Assembly: GCF_963678635.1 (NCBI RefSeq) | Contig: NC_087071.1 | Coordinates: 12,537,088 to 12,601,087, forward strand | Source of the DNA: Symsagittifera roscoffensis | Lineage: Eukaryota; Xenacoelomorpha; Acoela; Convolutidae | Length of the DNA: 64,000 nucleotides | Direction of reading: 5' to 3' | Part shown: piece by piece, positions 1 through 10,500 of the stretch | How positions within the stretch are numbered: position 1 is the first letter of the stretch | Layout of the letters: the number at the start of each line of letters is the position of its first letter | Notes under the pieces: generated by a model | Databases searched by the model: none | What the model was told of the DNA's origin: nothing | What the model saw: the letters and a program-made list of their open reading frames with translations, nothing else | Made by a program: the position numbers and the translations under genes

Positions 1-1235
1 TGTGGTGCCGTTGGCGTTATGTCTACATTGTTATGTTCTTCGTCGTATGTATTTTGTCGTGTTGCTATTTTTGTGTTATATTCTTTTATTTGTGCGTCTA
101 AAAGAATTTTGTTTATAGATGTAGAAAAGATTCCAAAAAATCCTGCAAATAGTATGCGTGCTACACTTGCTTGTCTGTTTACTTGTGTGTGTATAGCACA
201 TGTGTTGTAGATTCCTTTTAAAAGTGAGAAAAGAAATCCAATAAAGTTAAACATTGCGTATAAAATAGTCAATTTTTCTAAGATGTAGTAGGGCCATCCT
301 AGAAAATCGAGGATCTCATTTTTGAGTGTAACAAAGCTAAAAATGTTAATTGGTGATATATCTTGGGGACGGTATTTTTCACCGTTTAGATATATATAAT
401 CTTTAATGTCTTTAAAATATCCGCTATAGTCTTGCGTGTAGATATCGGCAAATCCTGCGGTTTCTGCAAGTTTGCGTAAATTTTGGTCTATTGATTGTCT
501 TTGTATAGTGTCCATTTGTGTTAATAATTCTTGGAATTGTTGTGTTCTAATGTGATGTTGAATATCTGATTTTGAATAGATTCCTATTGATTGTAAGTCT
601 ATATTTGGGTTTCGAGCAATAGCGCGAATGCTTTCTGGTGAAAATTTTTTGAGTGATTGCATTAATGTGGGATATGGAGTGAGAAGATAATATTTATTTT
701 CATCAGGGTTTAGTTGTACTACATTGTGGCTGTTTTCTGATCCACATGGGACTGCGGTATCCCAGAAATAGGTTCTTCGTGAAAGTGTATCCACGAAATG
801 TACTTTATTCTTATAAAAGATAGGGATTCTTTTATAACATCGTTTATCTTCAAAAACGTATAGTGGTGATACTTTTTTAGTACAAGTAAAAAACCATAAG
901 ATGTTTCCTTCATAGTCTAAAAAATTTGATCTATTTCCAGATAATAAGTATCCTGCATAGGGTATTTTTAATACTGCTAGTGCAAGTGATTGTAATATTT
1001 GTGTTCGTTCTAATTCGCATAGTTGGTGTAGTGTTTCTAATTCGGAGAGTGACATTTCTTGAAAAATTCGGCTAATTGTATAATCTAGTTTCATATCTAA
1101 AAGAATATCATAGTGGATATTACCGAAATATGTAGTATTCATTAGTGATAATTCTTGTAAGCGTGTGCTTCTGGTGTCATGGGGTTTTAGATGTCCACCA
1201 GGTTGTCCGTTGCTTTTTTCAAAATTAACTGGTAT
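1..1235 (-). pseudogene. Continuation of the env-like frame beyond the stop, to window edge
   Basis: In the same frame as the env-like ORF, about 411 further codons follow the TAA with no stop up to the left edge. Features are those of an envelope C-terminal half: Cys-bearing ectodomain-like sequence, then near positions 300-130 hydrophobic segments (around EKLTILYAMFNFIGFLFSLL and ARILFAGFFGIFS) that could be a membrane anchor, followed by a polar tail. One stop in ~800 codons implies a very recent lesion, suppression of the stop, or an assembly error. Joining the two parts is an inference. Confidence 0.6.
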
Positions 1236-2393
1236 TTAGGATGTTCCTTCGTTTAGAGGATGACCTGTGGCATATGGGTCGATTTTTACTTTTCCAGTGG
1301 TCATGTCGAATCCTTTTTCGTATTCAACTAATATTTCAGAATATTGTGTTCTGTGAAGTGGATTCCTGTATTTACATGCAAGTTCTGTTTCTTGATATAT
1401 TTGAAAACGTGTCAATTTATTTTCTATATTGTCTATGTTTCTAAAATTAGAACTTAGTTTTCGTGATGGATGGACTTGTTCATATGGAATTGATTGTATA
1501 AAATATTTTTCGTGAAATTTTATCATACGAGCGTGTATTTTTGCTACTTGAAATGTTGTACATGTATCTTCGGGGAACCAAACAATTGTTGCTTGTGTTC
1601 TCGTTGTAGGGTCGCAATAGCCTTGATCATTTTTACAAGGTAATCGGATTCCTTGATAGATCATTGTATTATCTGATAAATCTCGTGTTAGTTGTATTTT
1701 TTCGAGTTGTATTTTCCAATCGAAAAACATTATTTCTTGGTATCCTTTATTTTTTGTGTCTGCTTTGCAGTTTGATGGGTCATTTATACCAATGTGTGGT
1801 ATCCAATGTTTATCGTGTAGGTCATAGGTTAATCGTCCGTGTGCGCCGTTATACGGGTATTTTTCGTCTAGTTTTATATGTCCTTGGTGTCTTTCAAGTT
1901 GTGATTGATGTACAGAGTCTGAAAAAACTTGAAAATTAACTAACTTTCTTGCGGAGTTTTTATTTTGTGTGATGTTTAGTCTAAGTAATTCACTTTTACA
2001 ATCGTCGGGATTGAGATGTAAAAGACGTTCTATATTACTCTGATAGAATGATTCATGATCAAGTCGGTTTTTGTTTCCGTTCGAGACTTGTGAACAATGT
2101 ACTTTCTTTTCGGAAAACGTTGCTGTGAATTTATAACCTGTAACTGTTGTTGCTCGGGCTTTTGAATAGAGTGTTGCTATTACATCTGTGGTTTCTATAG
2201 CTTGTGGTTCTGTTTCACATTGTGATACTTGATTTATTGCATATTTATGTAGTGTTTTTTGTTCATTTTCTTCACAATCGTAATGTGTTACTAATAAATC
2301 TTGTGGTCCTGTACGAGGGGAAGGGTTTATGTTTTGATTTGAGATTACTAGAAAAAGGAGTTGGAGAAAAATTAATAATTTTAGAATATACAT
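1236..2393 (-). CDS. Envelope-like glycoprotein, N-terminal part (385 aa to in-frame stop)
   Basis: The protein begins with a hydrophobic signal peptide (residues ~1-18, MYILKLLIFLQLLFLVIS). A Cys-containing ectodomain-like region follows, with an early HYDCEE motif, further spaced cysteines and an N-glycosylation site (NIT). The position after pol and the signal peptide indicate an envelope-like protein. The early YDC..C pattern recalls glycoproteins of chuviruses and of retroelements thought to have captured them; this is a weak impression from pattern only. The frame ends at TAA 1238-1236, yet the same frame continues open downstream (next entry), so this is probably a gene broken by one nonsense change, or one using readthrough. 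Confidence 0.65.
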   Translation of the reverse strand: MYILKLLIFLQLLFLVISNQNINPSPRTGPQDLLVTHYDCEENEQKTLHKYAINQVSQCETEPQAIETTDVIATLYSKARATTVTGYKFTATFSEKKVHCSQVSNGNKNRLDHESFYQSNIERLLHLNPDDCKSELLRLNITQNKNSARKLVNFQVFSDSVHQSQLERHQGHIKLDEKYPYNGAHGRLTYDLHDKHWIPHIGINDPSNCKADTKNKGYQEIMFFDWKIQLEKIQLTRDLSDNTMIYQGIRLPCKNDQGYCDPTTRTQATIVWFPEDTCTTFQVAKIHARMIKFHEKYFIQSIPYEQVHPSRKLSSNFRNIDNIENKLTRFQIYQETELACKYRNPLHRTQYSEILVEYEKGFDMTTGKVKIDPYATGHPLNEGTS

Positions 2394-3517
2394 GTGTATG
2401 ATAATCCTGAGTATGGATTATAAAATGTAATGTAGCCAATTGTGTTTTTGGTATATCTGTCGTATTTGTATATTACTTCAGTAGTTATAAACGGTGGTGG
2501 TAGTGATTGAGCTGTTATGTTAGGTGGGTTTAATGGGTAGGGATGTTGGGTAATATTATTTAACTTAACTGTGATTTCAAACTTTAATTGTAAACTGTTT
2601 TGTTGGAGTATTTGAATATTGTGATCACGGATATCGTTGTGAATATCTTGGCGATATTGTAATCTATTAAGTGCCCAGTTATGAAGGCGGTTACTTTCTT
2701 GATGTTGTCCAAATAATGGTGGAGGTGCTGTAAATGTATTCCAATCTAGTCTTAAAGGAATATTTATTGATGATTGTTCTCGATATCTGGCGTCGAGATT
2801 ATTTGGAAAATTTAAGTTAAAAGGTGGTGGTGAAATCTGGCTTATTGATGGTGTTGATGGTAGTGATAATGTTTCTGGTAGTGATGAGGATGTTGTTGTA
2901 TCCGTAGAAATATCTATTGGATTATTGACTAAATTTAATTCACCTTGTGTAAATGAATGTGTTGTCCAATATGGTAGTCGTGATGCCTGGTTTGGGGGGT
3001 TAAAGGGATTTTCACGTATTTGTTCAGATGTTGGTGTTGAACCTAAGTAATCTGATGGTAGGCTTGAGGTGCTACGTTGTGAAAGAAGCGTAGGGGTTTC
3101 TGGTAATATACCAATGGGGTTTTCTGGAGTGTTTTGTGATGGGGATTGAGGTATATCAAAATGAACTCGGGGAGTTTGAAAATTTCTGTTTCGTCGAGGA
3201 TGTATAATTTGTCTATTTATTTCGACTGTATTTTGGTTTTGACTAGGATTTCTTATTCTACTTAGTTCTTGTGGTAGTGTTGGGTATAGGTTATATGTTG
3301 GTTCGCTTAGAGGTGCTTGTCGTTGAACTGGTTCTAGTGGTTCTGATAAACGAGCATGTCGTTCTTCAAAAGTGTATGGATTGTCTTGAAAAGAAATTCG
3401 TGTAGATGTTTGAGGATTTTGAGTAATTGAAGGTGGTGTTTGGTTATCTTGGGATGATGTCGGTGAAGACTGATTCTGTGACTGTTGGGTAGCAATTTTT
3501 GATGGATTTTTGAATTG
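2381..3517 (-). CDS. ATG-less 378-codon ORF, Pro/Ser/Asn-rich then folded C-terminus
   Basis: A frame open from the stop at 3520-3518 to TAA at 2383-2381, 378 codons, with no ATG anywhere in it. The first ~270 residues are rich in Ser, Pro, Thr, Asn and Gln, typical of disorder. The last ~110 look folded, with QHQESNRLHNWALNRLQYRQ, a Pro/Pro/Phe segment and a YNPYSGLSYTC end. Its end overlaps the env-like ATG by 13 nt. A stop-free stretch of this length in DNA this AT-rich is unlikely by chance. Expression would need splicing from the leader, frameshifting from the 62-aa ORF, or a non-ATG start. No family recognised. Confidence 0.6.
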   Translation of the reverse strand, partial: QFKNPSKIATQQSQNQSSPTSSQDNQTPPSITQNPQTSTRISFQDNPYTFEERHARLSEPLEPVQRQAPLSEPTYNLYPTLPQELSRIRNPSQNQNTVEINRQIIHPRRNRNFQTPRVHFDIPQSPSQNTPENPIGILPETPTLLSQRSTSSLPSDYLGSTPTSEQIRENPFNPPNQASRLPYWTTHSFTQGELNLVNNPIDISTDTTTSSSLPETLSLPSTPSISQISPPPFNLNFPNNLDARYREQSSINIPLRLDWNTFTAPPPLFGQHQESNRLHNWALNRLQYRQDIHNDIRDHNIQILQQNSLQLKFEITVKLNNITQHPYPLNPPNITAQSLPPPFITTEVIYKYDRYTKNTIGYITFYNPYSGLSYTCIF

Positions 3518-3522
3518 TTACT

Positions 3523-3711
3523 TTAGTGGGAAGGTTTATGTTTATTATAATATTCTTCTAAAAAAAGAATTAGGAGGATTGTTGCTAGGGCAAATGTGAA
3601 GATTGCTTTCTTTATACATTTACATATTGTCAAAATGAGGGATGAGAAAAATGCTATGAAAATTACAAACAATAAAAAAATATCAGTTCTACTGAAAATT
3701 TTTCGTATCAT
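3523..3711 (-). CDS. Small two-helix membrane protein, 62 aa (accessory ORF)
   Basis: A 62-codon ATG ORF overlapping the end of the 76-aa ORF by 4 nt. It has a basic N-terminus (MIRKIF), a hydrophobic segment at ~12-30, a CKCIKK loop, a second hydrophobic segment at ~36-51 and a charged tail. The shape is a hairpin membrane protein. Its stop lies three bases before the next open frame. It has the same caveat about AT-rich hydrophobic ORFs as its neighbour. Confidence 0.45.
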   Translation of the reverse strand: MIRKIFSRTDIFLLFVIFIAFFSSLILTICKCIKKAIFTFALATILLILFLEEYYNKHKPSH

Positions 3712-3938
3712 TTAGACAAGTTATATGAATCGTACCTGTGGATGTAATCAAGGGTTTTGGAAAGTTGGAGGAATAGTTCGAGTATAGTGTAGAAAATTAA
3801 AAAAATGTTACAAAAAATGATTAGGATTATTAGAAAAGATTCAAGTATATCAAAAAGAAATATTATAAAGGTTTCAAGTATTGTAAAAAAATGTTTAAGA
3901 TTTATGAGTATTTGAGTAACTGATTGAGAGAAGAGCAT
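3708..3938 (-). CDS. Small hydrophobic membrane protein, 76 aa (accessory ORF)
   Basis: A 76-codon ATG ORF between pol and env. Residues ~20-60 are almost entirely Ile/Leu/Phe and would form one or two membrane helices; the C-terminus is polar. The ATG follows the stop of the preceding frame without a gap (TAAATG), and the stop overlaps the start of the next small ORF by 4 nt. Low-complexity AT-rich DNA can give hydrophobic ORFs by chance, but the abutting and overlapping layout argues for a coupled set. No family recognised; a viroporin-like role is speculation. Confidence 0.45.
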   Translation of the reverse strand: MLFSQSVTQILINLKHFFTILETFIIFLFDILESFLIILIIFCNIFLIFYTILELFLQLSKTLDYIHRYDSYNLSK

Positions 3939-4536
3939 TTAAGAAATGATCTCTTGGTCGAATATTTTTTGCTGTTCGAGGCGATTTTCTAGTGTGGTCG
4001 GATTATTTATTAGTTTTTTGACAAGTGGGTTGAGTTTTGTAAAAAATTGTTGGGGGCAATTTTCATGGTGATTGGGAGGTCGTCTTTTTCTTTATTTTTG
4101 TTTGTCAAATGATCCGGGGTATGGTGAGATTTTTATACTTTAGGCTAATTAAAATGTTCATTTTGTTACCTTAGGCTAAGTTAACAAATTTGTTTTGGGG
4201 GTATTCGTGGTCTGAGTTGGGGAAATATTGTTGATCTTTGGGTTATTAGATAAGGGAGGGGTACGGTATTATGGTGATATTTATTTTAGTTGTCAAGTTG
4301 GAGTGGTTTGCTTATTTTTGACCTGGAGGTCGTAAAGTTATAGTTATAGATGTGCCTGGAGTTCTATATGATTCGTCTAATTGGTCTTAGTTTGAGTTAG
4401 AGAAAGTGACGGATTGGATGAATCCTATTGGTCTATTTTGAACTAGAATTATTACGTACTTGTCAGCATGTTATTTTGAAAAATGTAAATGAAAAATGTT
4501 TCGGAGGTTTCAAGATTGTGAAGTATAATGTTAAAA
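3939..4536 (-). other. Spacer after pol, with an ATG-less ~50-codon open frame
   Basis: The pol-proximal part shows no open frame. From about 4095 to 3939 (minus) a frame of roughly 50 codons has no ATG, begins with a basic stretch (RKRRPP) and ends in a TAA that directly abuts the ATG of the next ORF (TAAATG). It could be an exon of a spliced message or chance. Confidence 0.35.
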
Positions 4537-7500
4537 TTACTTTTGAAATTCCACTTTCTTTAAAATTTTAGATTGGGGGATGAATATTTTATAGTTTTTA
4601 CGTGGTTGATTTCGGAGTCTTGTTGTTTTTCTATTTTCTGATTTGTCTATTTGTTCTTGGGGTATTATTTGTTCGGTCATTTTTCTATTTTTTCTTTGTT
4701 TTGGGGATTCTTTATGGTTTTGTGTATTGTTTTTGGTGGCGGTTGGTTTTGTGTTTTGATTTTCGGTGGGGTTATCATTTTGTTCTGTGTTTTTCAGATG
4801 TGGTTCATTTTGAATGATTTTTAATCCTGTGAAAGAATATAATTGAGTTAATTCGCGGAGTGCGTATTCTTTTGGGTAATAAGGTAATAGGTTGTTTCGA
4901 TGTTGAACGATTTCTTTTTTGTTTGAGTCGGTAATTTTATATGTGACATCAGTGGGTCTTGCAATTATTTGGTATGGTCCTTTTCGAAGGGGTTGTAATT
5001 TTTTAGAAATTCCTTTTTGAGTATTAAAATTAGGTATTAAAACAAATGTTCCAATTTTTAAATCGGAAGCTGGTGTAAAACGTGAATTGATTTGTTCATT
5101 TATGTTCTGTCTTTGTAATAACTTTTTCGTTATTTTTTGGTAAATTTCATTGTGTTTCTTATCTCTATTTAAAATCCATTCGGTGTGTGTACCGGAGGCT
5201 AATTTAAGAATTTGTGGGTGATGAAAATGATCTTCATCGTGTGTATGTAAAGGTAGGTTATAACAAATTGAGTCTTTAGTTGGTTTACAATAACCTTGTG
5301 CGTTTTTATGGGAATTTGCTGTAAACATTATTGGTTTGCGTGGCTTTTGGTTGAAAACCATTTCGTATGGTGACATTCCTAAAGTTGTCGTTATTTGTGA
5401 ATTATATGCTAAGGGAAATAATTTTACATCTGCTGACCATTCGGTATATTTTGTATCATTTCCGTTGATGATACATCTAAGGTATTCTTGTAGTGAACGG
5501 TTCATACCTTCGACTAAACCGTTTGTCCAAGGTGCATGAGATGTACGTGGTTTGTGTTTAATGTTATATAAATGACATAGTGTTATTATTTCATTATTTA
5601 TGAATTCTGTACCGTTGTCTGTAACTAAAATTTCTGGTAGTCCGAATTTTGCTATCCAGTGTTCATAGAGTGTTGTGTAAGCGTAATAAGCGTTACAATG
5701 TGGTACTGGGTTAAGTGCTACATAATGTGTAAATGCGTCAACAATTACCATAATGTAGGAGTTTCCTTCTGATGAGGGTGAAATTGGTCCTTTAGTATCA
5801 AATGAGATACGATGATTAAAGTACAAACTTTGTCCTTTAAAATCTTGTTTTTGTGCTATTTGTTTTTGATTTGGGTAAGGTTTATTCAGTTGACATACTA
5901 TACAATCATTGCATAGTACTTTTATCCAAATCGGTGCATTTGGGAAGTAAAAATTTTGTATAAAATTTGAATATGTTTTTTCTGATCCAGAGTGTCCTTT
6001 AATATTTTGTGTATGTGAAATATTAAAAGCTATAAGAATCATACTTATAGGGAGACAGGGAACTGTAGATTCATTTAGGTTATACTCTAAAAGGTCTGTT
6101 TTTTCGTTAATTGTTGTGTTGTTAAATTTGCGAAAGTATCGGAGGAGTGTTTTGTTTCCTAGAATGGTTGAATCTGCTTTGATAGGTTTAGTTTTATATT
6201 TGTGCCATGATTTCAGTTGTCGAATTATTGGGTCAAGATTTTGATATTGTTTCAGTGTTGAAATTGTAATTGTTTCTGTTGGGGGGAGGAAAATGTTTTC
6301 GATTTCTAATTTAGATAAGGGTATTGTATCAAGTGGGTCATGGAGGTCAAAAACTTGATTTATTGTGTATTTTGAATCATTTGTTTGTGGTCCTGATAAA
6401 TTTATTTTATCAGTTAAATCTTCTTTTTCGATTAGTGGAAAATGGTCTTTCTTAGGTAGGTGTTGTTTTGTTCGTTTTTGTTGGGTGTTACTTTTTATCC
6501 ATTGAGAATATGGGATTGGTTTGAAGGTTGATGTTCCAAGTAGATCAACTTCATAATGATTATTTTGACAATCTAAATAAAGTGGGAAATGTTGTAAATT
6601 ATTTATTTGTGATTGTTCAATATCAGTTTTAACTGCATATTTGCATTCTAATCGAGGTGATGTTTCGTTTTCTGCAAGGTAGAATTTTATATTTTTTGGT
6701 ATTTCAACTGTTGTTTTTCGTGTAAGTAATTCAGGTGGTGTATTTCGACTTAAGGTGTCTGGTAATGCAAGATTTTTTCCTGCAGTCCAAACTATATGTA
6801 AGTTTGGAAACTTCATTAGAATTAATTGAAATCTGTAAACTCGGTGGTTTGGGTTAGATTTTTGTGTAAAAAGAAAAATGATTGGTTTGTGGTCTGTGAA
6901 TAAAACTGTGGGATGTTTTGATCCAAGTATCAGAAATTCATATTCTGTCAGTGTATATATTATGGCTGTACATTCTCTCATTAGGGTTGAGAGTCGTAGC
7001 TCTGCTTGAGTGAATAATCGGGAGTTTGCTGATATAAGGTTCATTTTGTTTGTACCATTATGTGATTGTAATAATGCTGCGCCGATGCCAAAGTTCGAAG
7101 CATCGCACATTGCATAAAATGGTTGATCAGGGTCTGGAATTGTATTTGAAATTTGTTCAGTTAAAAGTTTCTTTATTTCTTCGAATCGTGCTTGATGTTC
7201 TGTATTCCATTCAAAGTTATTTTGTTGTCTAAGAATGTTATAAAATGGTCGTAGATATAATTGCATTTTATAAACATATTTACTTAAAAAGTTTAACATT
7301 CCAAGGAATTCTTGGATTTTCTTTTTATTTGTTGGTGGTTGAAGTTTTTGAATAGCGTCAATGCGTGATTTCAGTGGAGTGATTGTTTTTCTTTCTATGT
7401 TATGTCCTAAGAATTTAACTCTTGTCAAAAAGAAGTGTGATTTATCGGGGGCGGCCTTCAGATTTTCGTTCTGAAGTATTTGGTGATATTTTTCTAAAAC

Positions 7501-10500
7501 GTTGAACATTTCGTCTTTTGTTTGTGATTGCATAAAAACATCGTCTAGATAGGTGATTGCGTTTTTCTTGAGTATTAGTGGTCTAAAAATTTTGCTCATA
7601 AAAGCTGAAAATGCTGCTGGTCCTATGGATATTCCATAGAATAAGCGGTTGAATTCATATTGTTGGTTTCCGATAACAAATTGTGTTAAACGTCGTGACT
7701 GTTCATCTAGTGGCATTTGATTGTATGCACTATTCATATCGGCGGTTGTAAAGTATTTGCCATTTATTTTTGTTAAAATAACTTGTATTGGTTCAATGGG
7801 CCAATTACATTTTGATTCATCTATGAGTGAATTGAGGTATCTAGCGTCGAGAACGATTTTTAATGATTCTCCTTTAGCTAGAATGATAACGGGGTTGATG
7901 AATGTGTTGCCTTTTGGTTGTTCTTCTTTATTAACTGGTGATATAATATTGTACTGTTCTAAAATATCGAGTAATCTGTTTACTTTATCATGTAAGTGAA
8001 TTGGTACTTTACTTGCTCTCTGTTTTTTGAAAACTGCGTCTGGTTTTAACGGGAGATGTAGTGATGAACTGATTTTTCCAACATCGAATTTTGATGTTGC
8101 ATAGACTGATGAATATTTAATTAGCTGTTTGGCTAATTTTTCGAATTCGTCTTGTGTTATTTGTGAATGTTGGAAATTAAACATTGTTAAAAATTTCTGT
8201 TGGTCTGCTGTGTAGTTACTTATGTTGAATGTAGGTTTGAAATATGGAGTTTTTGTGAAATAATCCGTATTTCTGTTTTCGTTACTTATTATGTTATTTA
8301 TAGATAATTCTTCATTAAGAATTGTAGATTGGCAAATATCTAGTAATTGGAGTATATTATTTACGCGATAGGCTTTTTCGTGTATTGGTGATATTGTAGC
8401 GTTGGTTTCACAATATCCTAAAAGTCCTAAAGGTAATGTTACTTGGTAAGGTGTGTTGTTATAAACATGTAAGGAAATAATATCTGAATTCGAATTTTTC
8501 AAATATTTTATTGAAGAGATTGTGATTTTGAAAAATTTATGAATAGGTTTGAATTCAAAATCTGACATATAAAATTTTTGTTTGTTTTGTTCTTTATCAT
8601 ATTGGTGAACTTGTTTGATTGAAAAATTATAGATGTTTCCTGATAGTGGTTTCAGGTGTTTTCTTTGTTGGTTAAATATCGGATAAAATTTTGAAAAGAA
8701 TGGTGGTTGTTTATTTAATCTTTGAAAAAATGTTAAGGATGTTTCTTTTGTTTTTGTATATTTATCTTTGATTAATATTTTACTATTTAGTATGTTAATT
8801 GTTGGTATATACTTCGAAATAAATGGTATTCCAATGATATTATATTTAATATCAGTGATATGAAATATTTGTTTAAATGGCTTATTTAAAATTTTGCTTT
8901 GCTCCATTGTTCTGGTAGGGAGGAGAAATAATTGGATTTTTCCGTAGTTTATCAATGTTGATCCTTGTGCTGTTGCTAACTTACTGGAGGTTTCGAGAGG
9001 TGTTAGCTTCGGATGTAAAGTTTTTATTTCATTCCATGTGGGAATGTTTATTATGTTTGATTCTGCTCCTGAATCAATTAAAAAATCTATTTCAAGGTCT
9101 GGTGGTTGAAATTCTTTATTTCTTGGGCTTTCTAAGAGAAATGGTATTGTCCAAATTTTTTCTTTGGGTTGTTCTTTTTGTATATTTTGATAAATGTGGT
9201 TTGTATTCAAGCATTTTGTTTTGGTATTTTTATTGGTTTGATTTGTAGTGTTTATCTCATTTGTTTCTTGCGTCGTTGGTGTGGAATTTATGGGTGTAGT
9301 GTAATTATTTTGAAGAAATTCTGATTGATTTTCATATATATGTGATGGAAAGGGTTGTTCATATATGACAGATTCATAGTCATTTTCGACTTTTATCATA
9401 TTGATAGCAAGAGTGTTTTCAGTATCACTTTCTGAATCTGATGATGTACAGTTTATTTGATTGAGTTGTAACGTATCAGTTACTGTGTCATCAATACCTG
9501 GAGGGTCTGATGTTGTTTCTGGGTTAGCTTGTACTTGATTGATTTGTCTTTGATGTTTAGGTGTACTGCTTCTGTGACGATTATTAGAATTATTATAGTT
9601 ATTATTATTCCTATGTGGTGATTGGGAATAATTTCTATAACGATTATTATAACTTGGGTGTCGATTTTGTGAATTATTTCGCGATCTGTTTTGGTAATTA
9701 TTGTTTGGTCTGTTATAGTTCGATCTATTATATGAGTTATTCCTTGATCGATTGTTCGGGTAATTCTGGTTTCGGTTGTTTGAATAACTTCTATTTCGAT
9801 TATAGGAGTAGTTTCTATTCCTTTTGTATGATGAATTTCGTGATTGGTTGTTTGGATAGTAGTTATTTCTTGATTGGGAATTAGATCTAGAAACAAATCG
9901 TTGTGTATTTGAATTTGATCTGGAGTAGTTATTTCTACTATTTGGTCTATTGTAGTGATTTTGTGATGGATTATACGTGTTTCTTCGTTCTGGTGATCTT
10001 CCTCTATAACTTGAGTTATATGGTGATTGATTTCTTGTATAATTTGTATTGTTCGGGAGTGGTTTTCCTGAACTGTTGTTGCTGTGAACTGTTTTGTTCG
10101 GTAGATTTTGATCTTTTTTCATGTATTGATAGAATGATTTATTTGGTTCTTTGTATTTTTGAGGTTTATTTTGACTATCTTGCTGTTTTTGTCTACATTC
10201 GGAAATACTATGTCCGTATCGGCGGCAATAATTACACCATTTTTTAAAAGATGGTTTGCCTTTAAAGTTCGGGTTCTTTTCGTAAATATTGAGTATTTCA
10301 GTGATTTTTTCGACGAGGTCTGTTTCTGATTCCTGTATATTATTAATATTAGTGGGAGTCGTTTCAATTCTGTTAACGTATTGTAATTTCAGATTTTCCG
10401 TTTCTTCTAGTTTCATCGTGATTTCTGCTTGTTCTAATTTGTCTACTAGTTTTCGAAAATCTAAATCGGGTTCTCGAATTGAAGAAGGATGGGATGCTCT

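Noticed and set aside
719..913. 64-codon minus-strand ORF
   Set aside because: It lies in another frame of the env-like continuation, which is open across the whole region and looks more protein-like.
4537..5000. Chromodomain after integrase
   Set aside because: The GPY/F module is followed only by a basic, low-complexity tail.
9480..10367. Several 80-140 codon frames on both strands over the CCHC/Arg-rich part of Gag
   Set aside because: They are shadows of the repetitive Asn/Arg/Ser codons of the intact Gag-Pol frame.
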